DNA of 5,649 nt from an uncultured Eubacteriales bacterium (GCA_900321665.1 ONWY01000100.1:1-5649); one strand, 5' to 3'; shown: positions 1 to 5,200, numbered from the stretch's first letter. Notes: generated by a model not told the origin, from the sequence alone. Translations and numbers: made by a program.

Positions 1-1347
1 CGCAAAGAGCCGTTCTCCTTCGGAGAAATGCTCGAGCAAATTAACACCATGGTCATGTCACTGTGCGATGAAAAAGGGCTTTCGTTTGAATGCCATATCA
101 CCGGTCGTGTAGATGATTATTATATCGGTGACGATATGAAACTCAAACAGGTGCTTGTCAACATTTTGAGCAACGCCATCAAGTTTACCGACGCACCGGG
201 CAGTGTGGCGCTGAATATTGAAAAAACAAATGATTATAAAAACCAGTCCACGCTGCGTTTTTCCATTAAAGACACCGGCATCGGTATCAGTGAAGAATTT
301 TTGCCGAAGGTGTTTGATTCCTTTGCACAGGAGGATAGCACGCGTAAAAATAAATACGGCAGCACGGGGCTCGGTATGGCGATTACCAAAAATATTGTGG
401 AGTTGATGAACGGCTCTATCGAGGTGAAATCCAAAAAGGGTGAAGGCTCCGAGTTTATTGTGGTTGTTACCCTGAGAAACTGCGAGAACCCGAATACCGA
501 ATTAGATACATTCTCTGCAAAAGATATGCATGTTTTGGTGGTGGATGATGACCCCATCGCCTGTGAACATGCGCGCTTGGTAATGAATGAAGCGGGCATC
601 AACACCGATATCGCTACCGGCGGCACAGAAGCGCTTAAAATGCTTGAAATTTTCCACACAAAACATGAGCCTTACAACCTTGTTTTGCTCGATTGGAAAA
701 TGCCCGAAATGGATGGTATTGATGTGGCAAAAGAAATCCGCAAGCGTTACAGCAACGAAACCACGGTCATTATTTTAACGGCATATAATTGGGATGAAAT
801 TATGGATGAAGCACTGCATATCGGCGTTGACAGTTTCCTTGCAAAGCCGCTGTTCGCTTCAAGCGTGATTGATGAATTTATGCGCATTGCACGGCACAAC
901 AGCATGAGCATAGGCGGTGAGAAAAATCGTGCAAGCCTTGAGGGCAAAACCATTCTGCTTGCCGAAGACATTCTTATTAATGCCGAAATTGTCAAAGAGA
1001 TTTTGGGTATTCGCGGTGCAAAGGTAGAGCATGCCGAAAACGGCAAAATTGCGCTTGAAATGTTTGAACAAAGCGAACCCGGTTATTATGACGCCGTTTT
1101 AATGGATGTGCGCATGCCCGAAATGGACGGTCTTGAGGCAACGGGCGCTATCCGCGCATTAAACAGAGCGGACGCCAAAACCGTGCCGATTATCGCCATG
1201 ACGGCGAATGCCTTTGATGAAGATGTGCAGCGTTCCCTGCAGGCAGGCATGAATGCGCACCTTTCCAAACCCGTAGAAGCGGACCAATTATATAGGGCGC
1301 TCGAAGAACTGATTTGGGAAAAAGAAAACAAACAAAATAACGAATAG
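1..1347 (+). CDS. Hybrid sensor histidine kinase, C-terminal part (HATPase - REC - REC), 5' end outside window
   Basis: The frame is open from base 1, so the first ATG (base 28) is internal and the true start lies upstream. The visible 448 residues (residue 1 = base 1) begin just after where a HisKA dimerisation/phosphoacceptor domain should end; the H-box is not in view. The ATP-binding domain shows an N-box (SNAIKFT, Asn58), a G1 box (DTGIG, Asp91) and a G2 box (GSTGLG, 120-125). Receiver 1 (about 176-299) has an acidic DDD at 182-184, phosphoacceptor Asp231 in DWKMPEMDG, Thr260 and Lys282. Receiver 2 (about 316-438) has Glu322/Asp323, phosphoacceptor Asp369 in DVRMPEMDG, Thr401 and Lys423. 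Both receivers therefore look phosphorylatable. By family knowledge it autophosphorylates and passes phosphate to its own receivers. The downstream Hpt and receiver genes fit a multi-step relay. It ends TAG followed directly by in-frame TAA. The input signal and any membrane segments cannot be judged. Confidence 0.95.
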   Translation, partial: RKEPFSFGEMLEQINTMVMSLCDEKGLSFECHITGRVDDYYIGDDMKLKQVLVNILSNAIKFTDAPGSVALNIEKTNDYKNQSTLRFSIKDTGIGISEEFLPKVFDSFAQEDSTRKNKYGSTGLGMAITKNIVELMNGSIEVKSKKGEGSEFIVVVTLRNCENPNTELDTFSAKDMHVLVVDDDPIACEHARLVMNEAGINTDIATGGTEALKMLEIFHTKHEPYNLVLLDWKMPEMDGIDVAKEIRKRYSNETTVIILTAYNWDEIMDEALHIGVDSFLAKPLFASSVIDEFMRIARHNSMSIGGEKNRASLEGKTILLAEDILINAEIVKEILGIRGAKVEHAENGKIALEMFEQSEPGYYDAVLMDVRMPEMDGLEATGAIRALNRADAKTVPIIAMTANAFDEDVQRSLQAGMNAHLSKPVEADQLYRALEELIWEKENKQNNE

Positions 1348-1409
1348 TAAACGGCGATTATGTCAAAAAAAGCGCAAGCGTACCCACGCAAAAAGCGATA
1401 GGAGAACCC

Positions 1410-3638
1410 ATGGCAAATAACAAAACAAAATTTCGTATCACTGAAGAAAAACGGCGGGTTTTGATTGTTGAAGATGAAATCATCAATCAGGAAATGCTCA
1501 AAGAAACCCTTTTCGGCACATATGATGTCTTGGTTGCCTCAACGGGAAAAGAGGCTTTAGATATCATTCGAGAGCAAAATGAAACCATCAGCATCATTTT
1601 GCTGGATTTGAATTTGCCGGATATGGATGGCATTGACATTCTCAAGCAAATCAAAGACAGCCCGGTGTATGCGCACTTGCCCGTAATTGTGATGACGGCG
1701 GACAATGAGGCGGAGGTGGAGTGCCTGACAATTGGGGCGCTTGACTTTATTCCGAAGCCTTACCCCCCCTCAAAAGTCATTCTTGCCCGCATTCTGCGCA
1801 CGGTGGAACTCTCGGAAGACAGAGACACCTTGCACTGGACAGAGCGCGACCATTTAACCGGTTTATACAATAAAGAGTTTTTCTTTCACTATGCCACGCA
1901 GCTGGATTTGTATCATAAAAATGCACAGACAGACGCTGTGGTCATAGATGTAAACCGCTTTCACACCATCAATGACCGTTACGGAAAAGCAAGGGGCGAT
2001 GAAGTGCTCAAAACCATTGCCTCTTTGGCGCTTGAAACGGTGATGGAAGCCGGCGGCATCATCTGCCGCAGTGAGGGCGATACCTTTATGCTCTATTGCC
2101 CGCACCGCACGGATTATGAAGCCCTGCAAAACAAATTGACCTTTACGATTGAAGATGAAGAGGCGGGCGAAAGCCATATTCGCATCAGAATGGGCATTTA
2201 TTCCAATGTGGATAAATCGATCGATATTGAATTTCGCTTTGACCGCGCCAAAATGGCGGCGGATACCGTGAAAGGCAACCTCACAAACCCCATCGCATTT
2301 TATGATGAGTCCATGCACGATGCAGAGGTGTTGGCAGAGCAACTCATTGATGATTTTCAAACGGCAATTAAAGAAAAACAGTTTGTTGTGTATTATCAGC
2401 CGAAATACAATGTGCGCGGCGAGGAACCGGTTTTGAGCAGTGCCGAGGCACTTGTGCGCTGGAAACACCCGAAACTGGGCATGGTAACCCCCGCTTTGTT
2501 TATTCCTCTGTTTGAGAAAAACGGGTTGATACAGGAACTTGACCGCTTTGTTTGGTCACAGGCGGCGGCACAGGTAAAAGAGTGGAAAGAACGGCTGCAT
2601 GTTTCTATCCCCGTTTCCGTCAACATATCCCGCGTGGATATGTATGACCCCGATTTAGTTGATAAACTGATGGCGATTGTTCGCCGCAACGGTTTGCAAT
2701 ATAACGAGTTGTTGCTTGAAATCACGGAATCCGCCTATACAGAAAATGCGGAGCTGATTGTCAACAAAGTAAAGCAGCTGCGACAACTCGGTTTTTTGAT
2801 TGAAATGGATGATTTCGGTTCGGGCTATTCTTCTTTGAGCATGCTTTCTTCTATGCCGATTGATGCCTTAAAACTGGATATTCAGTTTATTCGCGATGCG
2901 TTTAGAGAGCGTAAAGACACGCGCTTGTTGGAAATCATGATTAAACTTGCCGAAGCGTTTGATGTGCCTACCATCGCAGAGGGCGTTGAAACGGCGGAAC
3001 AGGTGTTCAACCTGCGCCTGATGGGCTGTGACATCATTCAGGGCTACTATTTTTCCCGCCCGCTTCCCGCCGAAGAATTCGAAAAGTTTATTGCACATAA
3101 AAATACCCTGCCCCTCCCGCATCAGTCGAAAAAAGGCAGGCAGTTGCCCCACGGCGACAGTTATTCTTACAGCGCCCTTCACGACCCGTTAACAGGTTTA
3201 TATAATCACAGCGCCTTTGACAGTCTTTTCAAGGATGCGGACCAAGAGCATATTGCCGTGCTCATAGCGCAGGTAGACAATTACGATAAAATGAAGCGCG
3301 AAAAGGGCGGCGATTATGCCGACCGTGTCATTTGCAGGGTTGCCGATGTATTAAAGGCGAATTTTCGCTCGGTTGACCACATTTGCCGCTTGAGTGAGAA
3401 TGAATTTGTTGTTATTGCAGGCCGCGTTACCGATGCGGGTAAAAAAATGCTGCTTTCAAGGGTGGACGCCATTAACAAAACGCTCCACACGCAAGAAGCC
3501 GACATAGAACCCGTCATACTCACTACCGGTATTGCCTTTTCCGACCGCGCAAGACCGGATGGCGATGTGTTCCGTGAGGCAGACACGGCTTTAAAGCGGA
3601 TGAAAGATATGAAAGAATTCGGTTATTCGATTTATTAA
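1410..3638 (+). CDS. Response regulator with cyclic di-GMP phosphodiesterase output (REC - degenerate GGDEF - EAL - degenerate GGDEF)
   Basis: 742 residues; ATG preceded by AGGAG at 1400-1404, five bases upstream. Receiver (about 16-130): Glu21/Asp22, phosphoacceptor Asp66 in LLDLNLPDMDG, Thr96, Lys116. First GGDEF domain (about 145-300) has DHLTGLYN, metal-site Asp180 and substrate-site Asn188 and Asp197, but its signature is EGDTF (222-226). EAL domain (about 310-560) keeps the expected acid/amide/Lys set: Glu346 (EAL), Asn405, Glu437, Asp467-Asp468 (DDFGSGYSS), Lys488, Glu524, Gln544; the spacing agrees with known active EAL enzymes such as RocR. Second GGDEF domain (about 588-742) has DPLTGLYN but a SENEF signature (662-666). 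Predicted: a cytoplasmic enzyme hydrolysing cyclic di-GMP to pGpG, controlled by phosphorylation of Asp66. Cyclase activity is unlikely from either GGDEF copy. A GTP- or c-di-GMP-sensing role for them is inference. No membrane segment is seen. Confidence 0.95.
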   Translation: MANNKTKFRITEEKRRVLIVEDEIINQEMLKETLFGTYDVLVASTGKEALDIIREQNETISIILLDLNLPDMDGIDILKQIKDSPVYAHLPVIVMTADNEAEVECLTIGALDFIPKPYPPSKVILARILRTVELSEDRDTLHWTERDHLTGLYNKEFFFHYATQLDLYHKNAQTDAVVIDVNRFHTINDRYGKARGDEVLKTIASLALETVMEAGGIICRSEGDTFMLYCPHRTDYEALQNKLTFTIEDEEAGESHIRIRMGIYSNVDKSIDIEFRFDRAKMAADTVKGNLTNPIAFYDESMHDAEVLAEQLIDDFQTAIKEKQFVVYYQPKYNVRGEEPVLSSAEALVRWKHPKLGMVTPALFIPLFEKNGLIQELDRFVWSQAAAQVKEWKERLHVSIPVSVNISRVDMYDPDLVDKLMAIVRRNGLQYNELLLEITESAYTENAELIVNKVKQLRQLGFLIEMDDFGSGYSSLSMLSSMPIDALKLDIQFIRDAFRERKDTRLLEIMIKLAEAFDVPTIAEGVETAEQVFNLRLMGCDIIQGYYFSRPLPAEEFEKFIAHKNTLPLPHQSKKGRQLPHGDSYSYSALHDPLTGLYNHSAFDSLFKDADQEHIAVLIAQVDNYDKMKREKGGDYADRVICRVADVLKANFRSVDHICRLSENEFVVIAGRVTDAGKKMLLSRVDAINKTLHTQEADIEPVILTTGIAFSDRARPDGDVFREADTALKRMKDMKEFGYSIY

Positions 3639-3648
3639 AGGAGGCACT

Positions 3649-3990
3649 ATGCTTACAGTAGAAGCTCTTGAAGAATACGGGGCGGATGTCCGGGCAGGGC
3701 TTTCGCGCTGCATGAATAATGAAAACCTCTACCTGCGCCTTGTCGGCATGGCGGTGGAGGAGCCGGCAATTGCTTCCCTCGGCGAGGCTTTGCAGGCGGG
3801 AGATTTGGACAAAGCGTTTGAAGAATCTCACAAACTCAAAGGCGCCATGGGTAACCTGGCGTTAACCCCGGTGTATGAGCCGATGAACACCCTGTGTGAG
3901 TTGCTCCGCCACAAGGAGCCGGGCGATTATGAGGCGCTGTATGCCGAAAGTGTGGCACAAATAGAAAAATTAAAAACACTGTTATCATAA
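3649..3990 (+). CDS. Stand-alone Hpt-domain phosphotransfer protein
   Basis: 113 residues, about the size of a single Hpt four-helix bundle with no other domain. The phosphoacceptor is His61 in the motif ESHKLKGAMGNLAL, matching the family pattern HxLKG followed by a small-residue segment and a glycine. The ATG sits four bases after a perfect AGGAGG (3639-3644), and only 10 bases separate it from the upstream stop codon, so co-transcription and probably coupled translation with the EAL regulator are expected. By family knowledge Hpt proteins have no kinase activity and shuttle phosphate between receiver aspartates. Here the likely partners are the receivers of the hybrid kinase and of the EAL regulator. 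The specific partners are inferred from gene order only. It is the last gene of the operon. Confidence 0.9.
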   Translation: MLTVEALEEYGADVRAGLSRCMNNENLYLRLVGMAVEEPAIASLGEALQAGDLDKAFEESHKLKGAMGNLALTPVYEPMNTLCELLRHKEPGDYEALYAESVAQIEKLKTLLS

Positions 3991-4003
3991 ATGTATCAAT
4001 TTT

Positions 4004-4099
4004 GAAAACATGGTGTTTTCGGGGTGTCGAGTATATTTAAAACAGGTAAAAAACAGTTTCTCGACAGTCGCAGTAACCGTTTTCCCGTTACCGGAGTGC
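4004..4099 (+). other. Three consecutive hairpins in the 3' untranslated region of the operon
   Basis: Seen directly: (1) GAAAACA 4004-4010 with TGTTTTC 4014-4020, a perfect 7-bp stem with loop TGG. (2) TGTCGAG 4025-4031 with CTCGACA 4060-4066, a perfect 7-bp stem enclosing 28 bases. (3) GTAAC 4073-4077 with GTTAC 4087-4091, a 5-bp stem with a 9-base loop, possibly extended by GCA 4070-4072 pairing with TGC 4097-4099 across a 5-base bulge. They lie between the Hpt stop codon and the long terminator, so they would be in the operon's 3' end if transcription reaches 4167. A role in RNA stability, or a separate small RNA, is inference. Confidence 0.45.
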
Positions 4100-4115
4100 A
4101 GTTGAGAAGGCTTAA

Positions 4116-4167
4116 ATAAAAAATAACTTTCCGCTTGTTAAACCGACAGGCGGGGAGTATTTTTTAT
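4116..4167 (+). terminator. Long rho-independent terminator of the phosphorelay operon
   Basis: The core stem is CCGCTTGT (4131-4138) with ACAGGCGG (4146-4153), 8 bp including one U-G pair, around a 7-base loop. It continues outward as CTTT (4127-4130) with GGAG (4154-4157), then, after one bulged A at 4126, as ATAAAAAATA (4116-4125) with TATTTTTTAT (4158-4167). The T6 run at 4160-4165 serves as the U-tract and the A6 run at 4118-4123 would serve the opposite strand, so it could work both ways. It lies about 125 bases after the Hpt stop. Confidence 0.8.
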
Positions 4168-4202
4168 AATGTTGAATGTTGAATTCAGACTGTGCAAAAA
4201 CA

Positions 4203-4228
4203 GCGCTTAAACAAGCGCCAATTTTTTT
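4203..4228. terminator. Second, compact terminator-like hairpin, possibly bidirectional
   Basis: A perfect 6-bp stem GCGCTT (4203-4208) with AAGCGC (4213-4218) and a 4-base loop is followed by CAA and seven T residues (4222-4228). An A5 run just before the stem (4196-4200) would give a U-tract on the other strand. It could back up the terminator 40 bases upstream or stop leftward transcription. Shape is the only evidence. Confidence 0.55.
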
Positions 4229-4267
4229 AATTGATTTTTGATACTAAAAAAACAGCAAAAAAGAAAT

Positions 4268-4361
4268 CGCACTTACCCCACAAATGAACATTTTGTTCAA
4301 ACCGGGGTAAGTGCGGTGCGTTTTTCAAAAAATCAAATGGGGTAAATTTGGGGTAAGTGCG
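4268..4361. repeat. 12-base element in three copies, allowing two alternative hairpins
   Basis: CGCACTTACCCC at 4268-4279 is the exact reverse complement of GGGGTAAGTGCG at 4304-4315, and the same 12-mer recurs in direct orientation at 4350-4361; a partial copy GGGGTAA lies at 4339-4345. The inner pairing (4268-4279 with 4304-4315) encloses another perfect hairpin, TGAACA 4285-4290 with TGTTCA 4294-4299. The outer pairing (4268-4279 with 4350-4361) can extend into the flanks, where A-rich 4261-4267 faces T-rich 4362-4368. The two pairings exclude each other. T runs follow both right-hand copies (4321-4325, 4364-4368 and 4374-4379). Function unknown; possibilities are terminator, protein-binding operator or the ends of a tiny non-autonomous element. 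Confidence 0.7.
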
Positions 4362-4406
4362 AATTTTTCAGCCTTTTTTCGGTGACAAAACGTGGCAAAA
4401 CCCCCT

Positions 4407-4438
4407 AAAAACCCCCGAAACTAGTCTATGAGGGGTTT
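4407..4438 (-). terminator. Leftward terminator-like hairpin
   Basis: AAACCCC (4409-4415) and GGGGTTT (4432-4438) form a perfect 7-bp inverted repeat around 16 bases. Read leftward, the GC-rich half runs into five T residues (complement of 4407-4411), then GGGGG and TTTT. It is placed to end leftward transcription from the small gene at 4657-4833. The loop is long and the first T residues belong to the stem, so this is a moderate call. Confidence 0.4.
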
Positions 4439-4507
4439 CATTGTCGGGAAATCCTCGAAGAGGGTGACATAACTTGGTATACGTTGGTATATCTTGCTTT
4501 TAGCCAT
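4421..4507 (-). CDS. Possible 28-residue leftward ORF, doubtful
   Basis: Reading leftward, an ATG at 4507 follows GAGG (4520-4517) with a 9-base spacer and gives 28 codons beginning MAKSKIYQ and ending MKPLID, with a TAG that falls in the leftward terminator-like hairpin. The peptide is not recognised. The frame is also open upstream to an ATG at 4606 (61 codons), but that start has no ribosome binding site. Most of the reading frame is made of the 10-base-period repeats, so coding may be accidental. It could be a remnant of a larger mobile-element gene, but nothing identifies it. Confidence 0.15.
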   Translation of the reverse strand: MAKSKIYQRIPSYVTLFEDFPTMKPLID

Positions 4508-4559
4508 TCTTCGGTTCCTCATTTTTAAACATAACTTGGCATAACCCCGCATAACTTTT
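4468..4559. repeat. Two clusters of 10-base-period (iteron-like) repeats
   Basis: Cluster A (4468-4497): CATAACTTGG at 4468, TATACGTTGG at 4478, TATATCTTGC at 4488. Cluster B (4530-4559): CATAACTTGG at 4530, CATAACCCCG at 4540, CATAACTTTT at 4550. The first unit is identical in both clusters, which are 62 bases apart and match over 14 of 15 bases (4467-4481 versus 4529-4543). A 10-base period places each unit on the same DNA face, as expected for side-by-side protein binding. Candidates are arm-type sites of a tyrosine recombinase, iterons of a replication protein or operators; none is proven. Confidence 0.6.
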
Positions 4560-4562
4560 TTT

Positions 4563-4586
4563 ATTTGTCGTAGGATTTGTCGTAAG
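4563..4586. repeat. 12-base tandem repeat, two units
   Basis: ATTTGTCGTAGG (4563-4574) is followed at once by ATTTGTCGTAAG (4575-4586), 11 of 12 bases identical. It begins three bases after the second iteron-like cluster and may belong to the same protein-binding array. Confidence 0.6.
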
Positions 4587-4656
4587 AAAATCAGGACGGT
4601 TTTCATTGTCCGGTTTAGAAAACTTATGATGACCGATAGGTGATATGGTGGAATAA

Positions 4657-4833
4657 TTAACTATTTATCTTCATTTTTTCGGTAAGGTCAGATAAACTTT
4701 TATTGTATTGCATTTGGGAAATTGCCTTATGCTCTAATAGATTTTGAAGTAATTCTTTTTGCTTTAAATATAATTGATGATTCTTTTCGTTATATGAAAG
4801 ATTATCCCATTCTGTGTTTTCGCCGTTTATCAT
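4657..4833 (-). CDS. Small hypothetical protein (58 aa), mobile-element type
   Basis: The chosen start is ATG at 4833, with GAGG (4843-4840) six bases upstream; a TTG at 4845 would add four residues but overlaps that ribosome binding site. The 58-residue product is hydrophilic, with a likely helical part (about residues 18-55) containing YLKQKELLQNLLEHKAISQ and then QYNKSLSDLTEKM. This resembles short uncharacterised Clostridia proteins I recall with an 'L-E-x-x-A-I-S-x-x-Q-Y-x-K-S-L-x-D-L' pattern, often seen near integrative elements; that is from memory, not a search. No catalytic motif, signal peptide or membrane segment is visible. The gene is visibly more AT-rich than the operon, which suggests separate origin. 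It has its own sigma-A-like promoter at 4861-4889 and faces the operon. The function is unknown. Confidence 0.7.
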   Translation of the reverse strand: MINGENTEWDNLSYNEKNHQLYLKQKELLQNLLEHKAISQMQYNKSLSDLTEKMKINS

Positions 4834-4839
4834 TACTGA

Positions 4840-4843
4840 CCTC
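4840..4843 (-). promoter_or_regulatory. Ribosome binding site deciding the start of the small leftward gene
   Basis: GAGG on the minus strand, six bases before the ATG at 4833. It selects this ATG over the in-frame TTG at 4845, which would overlap the site. Confidence 0.6.
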
Positions 4844-4860
4844 AATTATTATTCATGCAT

Positions 4861-4889
4861 ACTATATAACGATATTGATTTAATGTAAA
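4861..4889 (-). promoter_or_regulatory. Sigma-A-type promoter of the small leftward gene
   Basis: On the minus strand the -35 box is TTTACA (4889-4884) and the -10 box is TATAGT (4866-4861), separated by exactly 17 bases. Each differs from consensus (TTGACA, TATAAT) at one position. Transcription would start near 4854, about ten bases before the ribosome binding site. Confidence 0.7.
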
Positions 4890-4992
4890 TATTTTTACTT
4901 CAAATCCGCCTGCCACACGATGCATTTAGCGCACAAACATGAAAAATCCCATACAAAGCCAATTACGGAGTTCACCAAAAGGAATTCTCCTA

Positions 4993-5016
4993 CAGACTGT
5001 CTGCCAAATGTTGGCA
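4993..5016. other. Overlapping palindromes in the intergenic region
   Basis: TGCCAA (5002-5007) and TTGGCA (5011-5016) form a perfect 6-bp stem with a 3-base loop, followed by ATTTT. It overlaps a second palindrome, CAGAC (4993-4997) with GTCTG (4999-5003). This could be a weak terminator or a dimer-binding site; there is no further support. Confidence 0.3.
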
Positions 5017-5117
5017 ATTTTCACATGGTGACAATCAAAACAACAACTGCTATTATCCTTATTCCCTTGTTTTTTCGGATATATTTACTTTCATCTGTTT
5101 AAGTGATAAATATAGTC

Positions 5118-5146
5118 TTGACTTTTAATAATAAAAATATTATTCT
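5118..5146 (+). promoter_or_regulatory. Promoter of the secreted-protein gene, with palindrome in the spacer
   Basis: TTGACT (5118-5123) and TATTCT (5141-5146) are spaced by 17 bases; the -35 matches consensus at five of six bases and the -10 at four of six. A perfect inverted repeat, AATAATA (5127-5133) with TATTATT (5138-5144), lies between the boxes and overlaps the -10. It could be an operator or merely low-complexity AT sequence. The expected start near 5153 gives a leader of about 48 bases. Confidence 0.55.
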
Positions 5147-5188
5147 TAGTATAACAAATGATTGCGGCGGTATGCTTTTTCTGCGCCG

Positions 5189-5194
5189 AAGGAG
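5189..5194 (+). promoter_or_regulatory. Ribosome binding site deciding the start of the secreted-protein gene
   Basis: AAGGAG lies six bases before ATG 5201. It favours this start over the in-frame TTG at 5162, which lacks such a site and would put 13 extra residues in front of the signal peptide. Confidence 0.8.
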
Positions 5195-5200
5195 TCAGCA

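Larger units (their letters stand above)
4436..4610. repeat. Direct repeat pair bracketing the iteron-like clusters
   Basis: The 10-mer TTTCATTGTC occurs at 4436-4445 and again at 4601-4610, each flanked by G-rich bases on both sides. The copies lie just outside the two 10-base-period clusters and the 12-base tandem repeat. They could be boundary sites of a small element or simply two binding sites. Only ten exact bases support this. Confidence 0.35.
3991..4656. other. Gene-free structured intergenic region
   Basis: About 670 bases between the phosphorelay operon and the small leftward gene. No frame on either strand gives a recognisable protein. It holds several perfect inverted repeats, at least two terminator-like hairpins for the operon, a leftward terminator-like hairpin, a 12-base motif present three times and two clusters of 10-base-period repeats; these are listed separately. 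I compared the hairpin-rich first part from memory with common riboswitch cores (TPP, cobalamin, lysine, SAM, c-di-GMP I and II, fluoride, purine) and found no match. Confidence 0.7.
4834..5200. other. Divergent intergenic region, AT-rich, no gene seen
   Basis: This stretch separates the small leftward gene from the rightward secreted-protein gene. It holds a leftward promoter (4861-4889), a rightward promoter (5118-5146) and a small hairpin (5002-5016). A 60-codon frame from ATG 4920 and a stop-to-stop frame on the same strand exist, but neither has a ribosome binding site or recognisable protein features. Confidence 0.6.

Noticed and set aside
28..1347. ATG at base 28 as the real start of the histidine kinase
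   Set aside because: The frame is open to base 1 and the preceding residues fit the linker between HisKA and the ATPase domain, so the gene begins outside the window.
1360..1401. 13-codon basic mini-ORF (MSKKAQAYPRKKR) between the kinase and the EAL gene
   Set aside because: It has no ribosome binding site and its stop overlaps the ribosome binding site of the next gene. Translational coupling is conceivable but there is no positive evidence.
4021..4115. Riboswitch (TPP or c-di-GMP type) suggested by GGGGTG and GTTGAGAAGG stretches
   Set aside because: The remaining conserved cores of those families are absent, and no gene follows that such an element would control.
4469..4481. loxP-like half site (ATAACTTGGTATA resembles a loxP arm)
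   Set aside because: There is no inverted partner arm with an 8-base spacer; the neighbouring units are direct 10-base repeats, so the resemblance is taken as chance.
4421..4606. 61-codon leftward ORF from ATG 4606
   Set aside because: No ribosome binding site at that start, an unrecognised composition, and much of it is the 10-base-period repeat array. Only the 28-codon inner start has any site, listed at low confidence.
4920..5102. 60-codon rightward ORF from ATG 4920
   Set aside because: No ribosome binding site, odd composition, no known motif; the other open frame in the same stretch lacks a start codon. Treated as non-coding.
5162..5200. TTG 5162 as start of the secreted protein
   Set aside because: The AAGGAG at 5189-5194 and the signal peptide structure point to ATG 5201.
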